Source of the DNA: Henckelia pumila
Taxonomy: Eukaryota; Streptophyta; Magnoliopsida; Lamiales; Gesneriaceae
Assembly (NCBI RefSeq): GCF_033568475.1
Contig: NC_133120.1
Coordinates: 96,676,151-96,740,150, forward strand
Reading direction: 5' to 3'
Length of the DNA stretch: 64,000 nt
Notes under the pieces: generated by a model
Databases searched by the model: none
Told to the model about the DNA's origin: nothing
What the model saw: only the letters and a program-made list of their open reading frames with translations
Shown here: positions 1 to 11,759 of the stretch, piece after piece
How the letters are laid out: the number at the start of each line of letters is the position of its first letter
Numbering within the stretch: the stretch's first letter is position 1
Position numbers and translations under genes: made by a program

Positions 1-28
1 AATATAAAATTCATGTTCCGAACCAGTA
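1..28. other. Left flank of the nested retrotransposon block
   Basis: These bases precede the target-site duplication of element A. They are too short to identify. If element A inserted into the hAT-type remnant seen right of 42577, this would be the other side of that older element, but nothing here proves it. Confidence 0.4.
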
Positions 29-33
29 TATAG
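29..33. repeat. Element A target-site duplication, left copy (TATAG)
   Basis: The bases just before the LTR start match exactly the five bases after the LTR end at 42572-42576. This fixes the outer limits of the 42.5-kb nest. Confidence 0.9.
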
Positions 34-553
34 TGTAGTAGCCCAGTTTCAATTTACAAGATTAAATGGTTAATTATGTTTAGATCTAATAAATATTTTA
101 TTAACAAGAACACATGGCATGAGAATGAGCAAGGGTTGATGGATTTGACCATGGGCTCGGGTCGGTCATGAGTAGCTCGGGTCGGTCATGGTTGATCAAC
201 TAGGGCTCGGGCATGGAGCTAAGGCTCGGTCATGTGTATGTGTTTGGCTTGGGTATGGAGCTTGGTTTGAGCTCGGGTCTTTCCTTTGGGGCTTGGGTCG
301 GTCATGATGAAAACCAAGATAGGGTTCGGACATTAGGGGATCGGCTAAGGAAGAACATGGCTCGGGTCGATCATGATTGGCTTGGGTCGGGGCTCAGGGT
401 GCTCAAGATAGTGTTGTGCAAGGCCAAGGTAGTGTTCGGTCATGGAAGAGCACATGGTATTCAGGTCGGGAAGGAACACGTGGTTGGAGCTAAGGCACGA
501 TTAGTGTCCTGCCAGGTGTCATGCACTCGGTTGACACCTATCCCGACTCATCC

Positions 554-564
554 TCTATAAATAG
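554..564 (+). promoter_or_regulatory. TATA box of element A LTR promoter
   Basis: CTCTATAAATAG lies at about 553-564, and the same motif occurs in the other LTR near 41611-41624. Its position inside the LTR fits the Pol II promoter that starts genomic RNA synthesis, with U3 to its left and R/U5 to its right. Confidence 0.65.
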
Positions 565-626
565 GAGTCGAGGGTTCAGTCATTTTTACACCATTTGATC
601 TCACTTCTTAGTTCTACTCGGACCGA

Positions 627-686
627 GGAGTAGCTCGGGAGTTCGGGAAGGAGTAGCTCGGGAGTTCGGGAAGGAGTAGCTCGGGG
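627..686 (+). repeat. 23-bp tandem repeat in element A LTR
   Basis: Two full units (627-649 and 650-672, starting GGAGTAGCTCGGGAGTTCGG) and a partial third follow each other. The other LTR (near 41690) has one unit fewer. The array sits just after the TATA box, probably in the transcribed leader. Confidence 0.85.
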
Positions 687-764
687 CTTGACCAGGTGCA
701 GCTCAGGTCGGGCTTGACCACGTGCAGCTCAGATCAGACTTGACCAGGTGCAGTTCAGGTCAGG
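687..764 (+). repeat. 26-bp tandem repeat (three units) in element A LTR
   Basis: Three imperfect units start CTTGACCAGGTGCAGCTCAG at 687, 713 and 739. The same three units occur in the 3' LTR near 41720-41800, so the array predates insertion. Confidence 0.85.
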
Positions 765-1540
765 CTTGAAGGGAGAGGCCAGGTCGGGTCAGTCTTGAGA
801 CCAGGTCGGGTCGGGGCTTGGACCTAAGACAGCTAGGGGTTGTCTTCTTCCAGCTTAGTTCAACTTCGGTGTTAGGTATGAAAGTACTGTTCGAGATATC
901 CTGAATGAGTATGCATGTATTATGTGACTGCATGATTTATATGACATGATTTTATGCTGCATACATTTGCATCTTGAGTTGTCTCTTTTGAGATGTCTGT
1001 TAGTAGGATTTTACCCTATCCTGTTAGTGGATAGACTTCCATCGATTTGGGTCCGGCGTATCCACTACTATTTCGGTATGTGAGCCACCTCCTGAAGTGA
1101 CGGCACATCGTGCTACATACCAGGTCTTGGTCTATCTTCGTTATCTGATTATTGACCTCTAGTCAGTAGGCGGTACACTTGCATTCATGTATACTCATAC
1201 TATCGTGATGAGCGTTTTATGCTCACGTCTCGTACTCTGTGTTTTTGGATACACTATTCCTTGGGGCAGGTTTGCGATTGGACGAGGCGGGTGGATCCAA
1301 GAGGGGCTAGGCAGTGGTTAGCCAGCTGGAGCTTCGTCTAGGTTTTTATTTTGTTGTTATTGGGTTGATACAGCTTTCGATTTGGTTGTATAAACTATTC
1401 GGATATTTACAGATTCCTTTTCTTGGGATTGTATTATTGTTTATGGTTTCCGCAGCTTATTCTGGTTTACTGTTTGATTAAGTTAATTGCATGCCTAAGT
1501 TCTGTTTAGTAGGTGATCTCGGTAAGGGTCGCTACATTTA

Positions 1541-1556
1541 TGGTATCAGAGCATGC
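1541..1556 (+). other. Primer-binding site of element A
   Basis: TGGTATCAGAGCATGC begins four bases after the LTR end. It has the form complementary to the 3' end of plant initiator tRNA-Met, the usual primer of plant Ty3/gypsy and Ty1/copia reverse transcription. Confidence 0.85.
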
Positions 1557-1613
1557 ATAGTATTCTTGGGAATTTAGATTCTGCATAAGATAACCGCGAG
1601 GTAATTTTTTTAG

Positions 1614-4298
1614 ATGGCAGATAATGACGATCAGAGTAGCCATGGCAGTGTAGGTGGACGTTGGGGCGATGCTGACCGAGAGCGTCATCGAGAGCGCCAT
1701 CATCATCACCATGATGATCAGCGTTTCAGTGTGCGCCGATTCTTGCAGATGGGTCCTAAGACCCTAGTTGGAGGCGAGTCTCCGGAGGATGCAGAGAACT
1801 GGCTAGACCGCATGGAGACGACTTTTCAGACGTTTCGTTGTACTGAGAAGCAGAAGATTGAGACACTTGGTTATCTTCTGGACGGGCGAGTCCGTAAGTG
1901 GTGGAGATTCACTTCTGCACCGTTCGTTGCGGCGAAAGGAGTTGCCACTTGGGCTGAGTTCCGCACAGCTTTTCAGAAGCTGTATTTTCCTCCTGCACTC
2001 CGTCAGATAAAGGCGGGTGAGTTACTGAGTCTGCGTCAGGGGACCATGTCCATCGAGGAGTATCAGCAGAAGTTCTTCAATCTTTTATCATATTGCCCCA
2101 AGATTGCAGACAGCTCTGAGATGAAGTACAACCTGTTCCTTCAGGGTCTCAACCCTGAGATTCATGACCGTGTGGCGGTCGGCGATGACATGTCCTATGA
2201 GGGTTTGGTGAGCCGTTGTCACCAGGCGGAGGATAGCATTCGGCGTAACCGGTCTTTCTCTCAGTCTAGACCGGAGAGTTCTTTGGGTCCCCGTGCTCAG
2301 TCCTTCAAGAAGTCTGGATCTACTTCTTCTTCCTCTGGTTCCGCTGCTGTTGTCCGTTTTGGGAAGAAGGAGAAGTTCGATCATTGTGGGAAGAACCATC
2401 CGTCAGACAAGTGCCGTAGAGCTTCTGGAGCTTGTTTCCGTTGTGGAGAGGTGGGTTATCTCCGGAGAGATTGTCCACTAACTGGGGGAGACGGTTCTGG
2501 CTCTGGTTCAGGATCTGGTTCTCAGGCCACCATTCAGCAGAGATCGCAGGGACAGCCTGCTGGGAGTTCTCACTTGAGGCCGCGGGCTTCTGGCCAGGTG
2601 TTTGCCTTGAGGCACGATCAGACAGTAGAGGAGAATGAGAAGGTCATCGCAGGTACATTTTTATTATATGGCATACCTGCTCTTGTACTTGTTGACACTG
2701 GTGCATCTCATTCCTTTATTTCTGCACGTTTTGTTAAGAGGCATAAGTTACCATGCATTGCACTAGACGTAGTTGTTTCTGTTTCTACTCCGACGGGCCA
2801 ATCTGCTTTGGCTAAGCGTCTAGTGATGGGTTGCCCTTTAGAGTTCGAGGGTAACATTCTGTTAGCGAATCTCATGGTCCTTGCAATGGACGACTTCGAT
2901 TGTATTTTGGGGATAGACATGTTGACTACCTATCGAGCTTCAGTGGACTGCTATCAGAGATTAGTAGGCTTTCATCCAGATGGGAGTAATAGCTGGTTTT
3001 TCTATGGTGAGGGAGCGCGACCCCCGATGCCACTAGTATCAGCTTTGAGAGCCTGTCGAGCTCTGGAGTCTGGCGGGAAAGGTTACCTCCTCTATGCAGT
3101 TGATTTGACCGCTGAGAGCATTGGGTTAGAGAGTATTCCGATTGTGGATGAATTCCCAGATGTATTTCCAGATGAGATTCCAGGTTTTCCTCCTGTTAGG
3201 GAAGTCGAGATTGACATAGAGTTGATGTCGGGTACTTTGCCTATTTCTCGAGCACCGTATCGTCTGGCTCTGTCAGAGATGCGAGAGTTGAAGAATCAGT
3301 TACAGGACCTTTTGGACAAGGGGTACATCCGTCCTAGTGTATCACCGTGGAGAGCTCCTGTTCTTTTCGTGAAGAAGAAGGATGGGTCTATGCGGCTATG
3401 CATTGACTATCGTCAGTTGAACCGAGTTACTGTGAAGAACAAGTATCATTTGCCTCGTATCGATGACTTGTTTGATCAGCTTCAGGGTACTTCGGTTTAC
3501 TCCAAGATCAACTTGCGGTCTGGATATCATCAGATGAGAGTCCGAGATCAGGACGTAGCCAAGACTGCATTCCGTACGCGCTATGGGCATTACGAGTTTC
3601 TAATGATGCCATTTGGTTTGACTAATGCGCTGGCTATGTTTATGGATCTGATGAACCGTGTCTTCAGGGAGTACTTGGACAAGTTTATCGTGGTCTTCAT
3701 TGACGACATTCTGGTGTATTCGCGTAATGCGGACGAGCATGTTTCTCACTCGCGGTTGGTACTGCAGACTCTTTGGGATGAGCAGTTGTACGCCAAACTG
3801 AGCAAGTGTGAGTTCTGGATGGATCGAGTGGTCTTTCTTGGCCATATCATATCCAGGGAGGGGATTTCTATTGATCCGAGCAAGATTGAGGCTGTGCTTA
3901 ATTGGTCGCGTCCGACGACAGTTGCTGAGATCCGTAGTTTTCTGGGTCTAGCAGGATATTATCGTCGTTTCATTCTGAACTTCTCTCAGTTAGCTCGACC
4001 ATTGACGCAGCTTACCCGCAAGGGTGTTGATTTCGAGTGGTCCTCAGAGTGTGAGGAGAATTTTTGTGAACTTCGACGACGGTTGACTTCTGCGCCAGTG
4101 CTGGCATTACCGTCAGGATCTGTAGGGTATGTGGTTTACACGGATGCTTCTCTTCAGGGGTTAGGTTGTGTCCTGACTCAGAATGGGCATGTGATCGCAT
4201 ATGCTTCTAGATAGCTGAAGTTGCACGAGGACAATTATCCAGTCCATGATTTGGAGTTAGCAGCCATTGTGTTTGCTCTGAAGATCTGGCGTCATTAT
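1614..4298 (+). pseudogene. Element A gag-protease-RT-RNase H (5' part, interrupted by B)
   Basis: The reading frame starts [12 protein letters not shown] and carries gag (capsid-like region about residues 30-210), a zinc knuckle near residues 274-287, protease ([10 protein letters not shown] near residue 360), reverse transcriptase (FVKKKDG, then FIDDILVYS near residue 700) and the start of RNase H ([10 protein letters not shown]). Gag and pol are one frame. A TAG at 4212 replaces the CAG (Gln) still present in element D. The knuckle reads [14 protein letters not shown], so its histidine is a tyrosine. The frame continues after the stop to the codons for WRHY, where element B sits. It resumes at 13655 with LYGEK. 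The protein would make virus-like particles and copy the element RNA, but it is inactive. Confidence 0.93.
4294..4298. repeat. Element B target-site duplication, left (ATTAT)
   Basis: Matches 13655-13659 exactly and overlaps the His-Tyr codons of the element A RNase H region. Confidence 0.9.
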
Positions 4299-6184
4299 TG
4301 TTGGAACACGTGTTGCTCTGATCACATGGATGTGATACTCGGAGCAGCGGAAGTTAAAAATTTTATTTTTTGATATGGAACGATTCCATATCGTGGGTAT
4401 CAAATCCAAACGATTAAAATCTTGCAAGTAAAAATAAAAATCACAATTAAATATTTTTACCTCTTCAAGCAATGACTTGATTATGGACTCCAACAGAATT
4501 TAATCTGCTCTTCTTGTAAATCCCGGGAACCGATGACTTGCTCGATCAATCTCCGGAATCAGGTCCACGAATAGAAAACAGAAACCCTCTGATTGATTGC
4601 ACTAGAAATCAATCAGATGTTTATCGTAGAGAATAAACAAATTTGATCTGTCAATTCAGAAAGTGACTTTTCAAAAAAATCACAGACTGAATTTTCTCAA
4701 AAAAGGAAGAGGAGAATTCGAAAATTCCCCTTCAAATAATATATGTGTTTTCGAAAATCCAAGATGAGAAAAAAGTCATATTTTCGAACCCTACACATGT
4801 ATTTATATATAATTTCTAGACTGGATTAAGTTATAATTGTATTAGGACACTAACTCCTTAAGGCCCACAATCCATAACTTAAGCCCAACAAGCCAAGCCC
4901 GTTATTATAGAAATTAATATAAAATTCATCATGACTCCGATTGATAAACCGATTTCATCAATGTGCACAAAAACCATTTCTGCACCTTTTAAATTCAAGA
5001 TAATTTTTCTGAATCCGAATTCAGTGATTTCCAAAAATGTCCATCCCTATGTCATTTTAGGAAATTCCACTCCCTTTAGTTAAGAAGTCCAACTTCTCTT
5101 TCATTAAATTTAACTCTTTAAATTTAACTATCTAGTAATCCATTACTTGTGTGACCCTCAATGGTTCAGGGATACAGCTAGCCGTGGGCTCACAACTCCT
5201 TGTGACTCGGAACAACGATTTCCGACTTACCCAACGAATCATGGTAAGAGCGTCTAGCAACATCGCCCCATGATTTCCTAGGTATCACTGATAGTGCCTG
5301 CAAGAACCAGTAAGTTTTGGTTAGCGTACAGTACAGTCCCTTCATCCATATATCACGATCGAATCAACAACCATTGGTACATCGAGAGTCGTTTGAGATT
5401 GGATAACTATGCAATGCATCTTGAAGATCAAATAGTGACATCGCATGTGCTACTAGGAAACCAAGTAACCTAAATCACATCGAGTACTCTGGCCAGAGAT
5501 TTGTCACACTAATATCTCCTCAGATCGCATAGGATATCCACACTCGCAAGCGTGTGGTGAATCCTTGACAACAAAGTATCGACTCCTATATGTGTCGTAA
5601 CTGTACCCAATCCCGACACCTAATGACCCCTTAGAGTCGGTAAATGAGTCAAAGTACAGTACTAGCATATAGAGTCTCAATGATGTTTCAAGTAGTAAGG
5701 ACTAATGGTGTACAACCAAAACCGCGGACTTATCCACTCAAATAATAATAACCACTTGGAAAGTCCGAATAGGGTAGTTCGATCATTCATCATATGAATA
5801 TCCATTTGCATGCTTTGAACATCTCCATGTTCATTACCAATGAAACGTGGTACTTGGCATCACAAATGCTAGTCTCAATCTCGAGCGATCTTTATCCTTA
5901 TTAGCGGACGGCTCAATTGACTAGGAACTGTTTAGAATATACAGTGACTATAAGATGTGTTTCATAATAGTGATCTCTCTTTATTCACTATCTCATCTTA
6001 CTTACACTATAGTATATTCAAGATCTTTATCAAAACAACAATAGTATATCACAATATAACAATATGAAGAAAGATAAAGAAAATGCCATTAATGAATGTA
6101 AATTATATTAAACAAAGATTGTTTATACATAGAGTCATAAAAGCCCTTAGCCACAAGTTGGCTAACCGGGCACCCACTCTTTCA
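4299..6184 (-). repeat. Element B 3' LTR (left copy)
   Basis: Near-identical to 11760-13654. On the + strand it starts TGTTGGAACACG and ends CTCTTTCA. It lacks an 11-bp stretch (CAACGGGATTT, present near 12595) found in the other copy. In hand-compared first 190 bases about seven positions differ, so the insertion is not recent. Confidence 0.93.
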
Positions 6185-6199
6185 ATCTCCCACTTGCCC
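6185..6199 (-). other. Polypurine tract of element B
   Basis: On the - strand the bases just before the 3' LTR read AGGGCAAGTGGGAGAT. A purine-rich run here is where plus-strand DNA synthesis is primed in LTR retrotransposons. Confidence 0.75.
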
Positions 6200-9100
6200 T
6201 AAAGCCAACTAGTCATACTACGTAATCTCATTGCTTCGCGATGTTTGTCAAACAATGGTCCTGGCAAGGGCTTAGTAAGTGGATCAGCGATATTGTCTGT
6301 AGAGGCCACTCTCTCGACAGTGATGTCTCCTCTTTCCATAATCTCCCGGATGATGTGGTATTTCCTCAGTACGTGTTTGGATCTTTGATGAGACCTTGGT
6401 TTCTTTGCCTGAGCAACGGCACCAGTGTTGTCGCAGTACACCAGAACTGGACCAACAGCTTCAGAAATGACACCCAACTCTTGGATGAAATTCCTTATCC
6501 AAACGGCCTCTTTAGCAGTAGCTGATGCTGCAATGTATTCTGCCTCAATGGTGGAATCCGCTGTGGTGTCCTGCTTGAAACTCTTCCAAGAGACAGCACC
6601 GCCATTGAGCATGAATACAAATCCAGAGGTTGACTTCGAGTCATCCACGTCGCTTTGGAAGCTAGAGTCGGTATAGCCTTCCAATTTCTATTCTCTTCCT
6701 CCATAAACCATGAATATATTCTTAGTCCTTCTCAAGTACTTAAGAATATCCTTCACGACTTTCCAATGCATTTGACCGGGGTTGGCCTGATATCTGCTCG
6801 TAACACTCAGAGCAAAGGCTACATTCGGTCTGGTAGATATCATCTCATACATAATACTACCTATGGCTGACGCATATGGTATGTGTGTCATTTTCTCTAT
6901 CTCTTCGTTAGTCTTGGGACACATAGACTTGGATAGAGAAACTCCATGGCACATAGGTAGATGTCCTCTCTTGGACTCATCCATTGAAAACCTTTTCAAT
7001 ATAGTGTCGATGTAGGTTGCTTGAGTGAGTCCTATCATTCTCTTAGATCTATCTCTATAGATCTGTATCCCTAGAATATAGGAGGCCTCACCCAAATCCT
7101 TCATCGAGAATCTACCTGATAACCATATCTTTGTTGACTGCAACATCCCTACGTCATTCCCAATGAGTAGGATGTCATCAACATAAAGCACTAAGAACGT
7201 CATCGCATCTTTAACTACTTTCTTGTACACGCACGGTTCCTCCGGGTTTTTGATGAAACCAAAGTCCTTTATTGTTTCATCAAATTTCTGGTTCCAACTT
7301 CTTGATGCTTGTTTGAGACCATAAATTGATCTCTGAAGCTTGCATACCTTATGCTCGCTTCCCATGGATGTGAATCCTTCGGGCTGCATCATATAGATTT
7401 TTTCCTTAATGTTTCCATTAATAAATGCAGTCTTCACATCCATTTGTCATATCTCATAGTCATACCATGCTGCTATGGCAATAAGAATTCTTATGGACTT
7501 GAACATTGCGACTGGTGAAAAGGTTTCATCATAGTCAACTCCTTGTCTTTGAGTATAACCTTTTGCTACCAATCGTGCCTTGTAGGTTAGTACCTTACCA
7601 TCAGGCCCAAGTTTTCTCTTGTAGATCTATTTACACCCTATTGGAACAATTCCATCGGGAGGATCTATTAAAGACCAAACTTGGTTTGTATGCATCGAGT
7701 CTATTTCCGACTGCATAGCTTCAAGCTATAAATTCGAATCCGCATCAGAAATTGCTTCCTTGAAGTTTTTTGGATCACATCCAATGTCGGGTTCACTTTG
7801 ATCCCCTTCAAGAAGAAGATCATATCGAATAGGAGGTCTAGAAGTCCTCTCGGATCTCCTAGGTGTAGGCGTGTCCACTGAAGGTTCTTGAGGTGTGGGA
7901 TCGTTATTTTGTATCTCGGGTTCTTCTCGAATTTCTTCGAGTTCCATCATCTTGCTTTTCTTATCTAATAAGAACTCCTTCTCCATGAAGGTGGCATTTC
8001 TCGAAACAAACACTTTTGTTTCAGTAGGATGATAGAAATAATATTCGATTGAATTCTTTGGATATCCTACAAAATTACATAAGGTGGATCGACTATCCAA
8101 CTTATCTCCCACTATCAGCTTCACGTAAGCAGGACATCCCCAAATCCTCAAGTACGAATACTTAGGAGCTTTGCCATTCCATAACTCGTATGGATTTTTA
8201 TTCACTGCTTTGGTGTGAACATTGTTCAACAACAATACCGTCGTTTCAAGTGCATAGCCCCAAAACGAAGGAGGGAGCTCAGTGAAGCTCATCATAGATC
8301 GAACCATGTCCAAAAAAGTTCGATTGCAACGCTCCGAGACACCATTCAGCTGAGGTGTCATAGGAGGAGTCCACTGAGAGAGAATCCCATTATCTTTTAG
8401 ATAGCTCAAAAACTCGGTACTTAAGTATTCTCCACCTCGATCCGATCGAAGTGATTTAATACTTCTACCTTGTTTGTTTTCTACTTCATCCTTGAATTCT
8501 TTGAACTTTTCAAATGATTCAGACTTATATTTCATCAAATATAAATACTCATACCTAGAAAAATCATCAGTTAAGGTAATGAAGTAGGTATGTCCAAATT
8601 TAGTACCAATACTAAATGGACCACAAACATCTGTATGGATCAAATCCAACAGATTTTGACTACGCTCAGGTTTTCCTTTAAAAGGAGATTTAGTCATTTT
8701 TCCTTTTAGGCAGGACTCACAAGTAGGTAGAGAGTTAATATCAGACATATCAAACATGACCTCTCCCACTATCTTGTTCATCCTCCTTGAGGAAATGTGA
8801 CCTAGCTTAGCATGCCAAAGGTTTGCTGGGTTTTGACTATCGTTTTTCCTTTTATTTGTTGTTACCGGTTTATCAACATAATTAATTGGAACGTCCTTTA
8901 ATTTTAAGTTATATAGATCGTTTTCAAGTTGTCCATTTCCAATTAAACATTCATTCTTGTAAATATTGCAAATCTCATTCACAAAATTGCAAGAAAAACC
9001 ATCTCTATCAAGCATAGAAACAGAAATAATGTTTTTAATCAAATCTGGCACAAATAAAACATCTCTTAAAAGTAACTTAAAATCATTTTGCAAAACTAAA

Positions 9101-10113
9101 TAAACGTCTCCCACTGCTTTGGCTTCAACTCTGGAACCATTTTCGAGCCTCAGCTGGGTCTCACCCATCCTAAGCTTACGACTTCTTGTCATCACCTGCA
9201 AATCATTGCAAATGTGAGATCCACATCCGGTATCCAATACCCAAGAAGTAGTATTAAGTGAAACATTTATTTCAATGTAAAACATACCCTTTGCAGTTCG
9301 CAACTGCTCGAGGTATTCCTTGCAGTTACGTTTCCAATGACCGGGTTTCTTGCAGTGATGGCAAACATCTCCAGATATGTTCACGTTTGAAGCTTTTGTC
9401 TTGCCCTTCTTCTTTGGTACAATTTTCTTGGGTGGGGCAGAACGTTTCTTACCCTTTCCACTTGGCCCCTTCTTGGAGTAAGAAGAGGAGCCAACCAAGA
9501 GTACCGGTTTTTCCTTCTTTAATGTGGCCTCATAAGACACAAGCATATTGACCATCTCTTCAAGGGTGGCCTCTATCTTGTTCATATTGAAGTTCACCAC
9601 AAATCCGTCAAACGACGAAGGAAGTGAAAGAAGCAATAAGTCCGTATTCAATTCATGCTCCAATGTCAAATCAAGTGTTACCAACTTCTCAATTAGCCCA
9701 ATCATGTGTACCCCATGCTCACGGACAGAAGTCCCATCTCGCATGCGGCATGTCATGAGCTCTTTGACGGTGGCATACCTCTCCGACCTTGACTGAGCTC
9801 CAAAAAGTTCCTTGAGGTGCATGTGTATGTCAGCAACATTCTCGGCATCCTCAAATAGCCTCTGGAGTTCATCAGACATTGAAGCTTGCATATAGCATTT
9901 AGCCTTGATATCACTGTCCCACCATTGATCAAGTTTTGCCAATTCTTCCGGACTTATATTAGCCGGTGCTTCCTTTGGAGGATTCTTTTCTAACACGTAG
10001 AAAATTCTCTCCGAGTTTAGAACAATCTTTAATTTACGGAACCATTCCGTATAGTTTGCGTCAGTCAATTTGTTTTGTTCGAAAATTGAGTATAGTGGAT
10101 TGCGCGAATTCAT
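6199..10113 (-). pseudogene. Element B gag-pol polyprotein (copia), four stops
   Basis: One frame runs from ATG at 10113 (MNSRNPLYSIFEQNKL) to 6199. In order it shows gag with an intact zinc knuckle (CHHCKKPGHWKRNC), protease (WVLDTGCGSHIC), integrase with its zinc site (HAKLGH, CESC) and catalytic segments (DLIHTDVCGPF, SDRGGEY), RT (QMDVKTAFINGN, LYVDDILLIG) and RNase H ([18 protein letters not shown]). In-frame stops at 7723-7725, 7627-7629, 7447-7449 and 6688-6690 all fall in the linker, RT and RT/RNase H part. The stop at 7447 falls where copia RTs normally have Trp before QMDVKTAF. No frameshift is needed, so decay was by point mutation. Gag and integrase are uninterrupted. Confidence 0.92.
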
Positions 10114-11740
10114 TGTAATGAAATACTAAAAAGAAACAGACAATAATCAGTGATTGTTTAATTAATTTACTAAGACATAAAATATGGCGAGATTTAATTT
10201 TATGAATTTCACTCCCACTATTTTAACGATTTCACTACCCTCTAGTGAAAACGGGAAACTTGTTTCCTTAGTGGGAACATGGAGTCCAATTGACAAACTA
10301 TAGTCCCGAATAATATCAGTCAACCATAATTTTCAAAAGGTAGAGCCCAATTACTTCCAAAGCAATCCCCATGTTTTTTACCTCATGTCCAATAAGGGCC
10401 CAATAATATGACGTCGTTTATTGTGACATGTCAAGATAACCCATCAATATTAAGTTGTGATGGACGGTCGCCATGTGGATCCCCAATAATATGAGCCAAT
10501 CCCATGGGAGTTCCACCCAACTTACAACATGTGTCGATCCAATGTACAGTTTTCCGACGAACGGGCCCCCCCAATAATATGAGCCGGACCGTGCCCGTGG
10601 GTAGCATCTCATACATTGATCGTTGATGGAAGGTAGGAACACTTAAACAATATTTAAATTCTCTTTTGTTAATCTTGATATCAATTTTAAATCATATTTA
10701 AAGTGAGGGATTTTTAATTTTGAAAAATTCGTCTCATCAATCAACATTTGTATGCTTGCGGGATTCATGCAATTTAGTTCTAAACATGCATACAACTATA
10801 ATATCAAATATTATATTTAGGATGATCGACTCCAATACTAATCGACCCGTTATTGCCAATCACGAATCTAAGTCCAATCCTAGGTGATATGCAAGTATGC
10901 AATGCAATCCTATTACATTGAGATTCCAATTTACATTTCTTCGGTCTTTATTATCTGCTGGGCCCACCTTTGTCTTCAAATATTTATCTCCCACTAAGTC
11001 TAATAAATTTACAATAAATTTCGATGACAAGTAGGGGATACATATTTAAGGGTGGGAACGGGCCATAAACCAGGCCCACTTTTTATTACAAATGACAATT
11101 CAAATTTGGGCCATAAACCAAGCCCATTAATAAAACCCAACAACAATAAAAACAAATGTAAATAACCTAACATACACCTACAAAATTGGTCATGGCAATC
11201 GATCATCCTTTTATCCAATAATTAATTCAATAATTAAATAATTAGATAACATGCAATGACATCATAATTAAAAAAGATAAAATCAAATTTTATCTACTAT
11301 TCTCATAAGATCATATCTTATCATCAATTGTGCCAAAATAATTAATTTTATAAAATCTAATTTAACGGATAAAATAAATTTTCCAAAAATTCAAATTTAT
11401 CCAAAAATCAATTTTAAAAATTTCGGACTCAAACAATTTGATCCGATGCCTCGTGGACCAATCAAAAACAATTTTCGATCGGACCAAAAACTAAAATTTC
11501 AAAAATTTCAAATTCCAATAAAAATCAAAAAATTTTATTTTCCAGGCTGCCCGGGACATTCCCGGGCAGCCCCGCTTCCACGTGGGATAGGGCTGCCCAC
11601 GTGGAGGTGGGCAGCTCGTCGCTGCCCGTGATGCCCTTGTTTCCTTTAAAAATTTTAATTTAAAAAATTTCGTTTTGTTTCCAAAACCCGAGGATAAAAA
11701 TTTTGTACAATCGATTAATTTAATCGTTTGATCCGAGAGC
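10114..11740 (-). other. Untranslated leader of element B
   Basis: This 1.6-kb stretch between the primer site and gag has no convincing protein. It contains three copies of a CCAATAATATGA-type motif (near 10390, 10483 and 10569), each in a block ending close to GAGCC or GACGTCG. It also has two strong GC-rich hairpins at 11545-11604. Leaders of retroelements hold packaging and dimerisation signals, and that is my best guess here. Confidence 0.6.
11545..11604 (-). other. Twin GC-rich hairpins in the element B leader
   Basis: First hairpin: 12-bp perfect arms 11545-11556 (GGCTGCCCGGGA) and 11560-11571 with a 3-base loop. Second: 9-bp arms CCACGTGGG (11578-11586) and CCCACGTGG (11596-11604). 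In the transcript they lie about 140-200 bases downstream of the primer site and before gag, the usual place of a dimerisation/packaging signal. The surrounding DNA is very AT-rich. Confidence 0.7.
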
Positions 11741-11758
11741 AACCTGGCTCTGATACCA
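11741..11758 (-). other. Primer-binding site of element B
   Basis: On the - strand this reads TGGTATCAGAGCCAGGTT, 18 bases of the initiator tRNA-Met complement, one base from the 5' LTR. Confidence 0.93.
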
Positions 11759-11759
11759 C

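Larger units (their letters stand above)
34..1536 (+). repeat. Element A 5' LTR
   Basis: The 1,503-bp LTR opens TGTAG and closes CTACA, a 5-bp terminal inverted repeat. Its partner is split between 15521-15989 and 41561-42571. A TATA box lies near 556-564 and two direct-repeat arrays lie near 627-764. The LTR is 23 bp longer than the other copy, which equals one unit of the first array. Its last 30 bases resemble those of element D, whose U3 is otherwise different. Confidence 0.94.

Noticed and set aside
213-560. 115-codon open frame on the + strand
   Set aside because: Inside the element A LTR and made of CTCGGGTCGGTCATG repeats; the matching LTR breaks it.
2088-2399. Opposite-strand open frames within gag and pol
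   Set aside because: They mirror the codon pattern of the real genes on the other strand and have no domains of their own.
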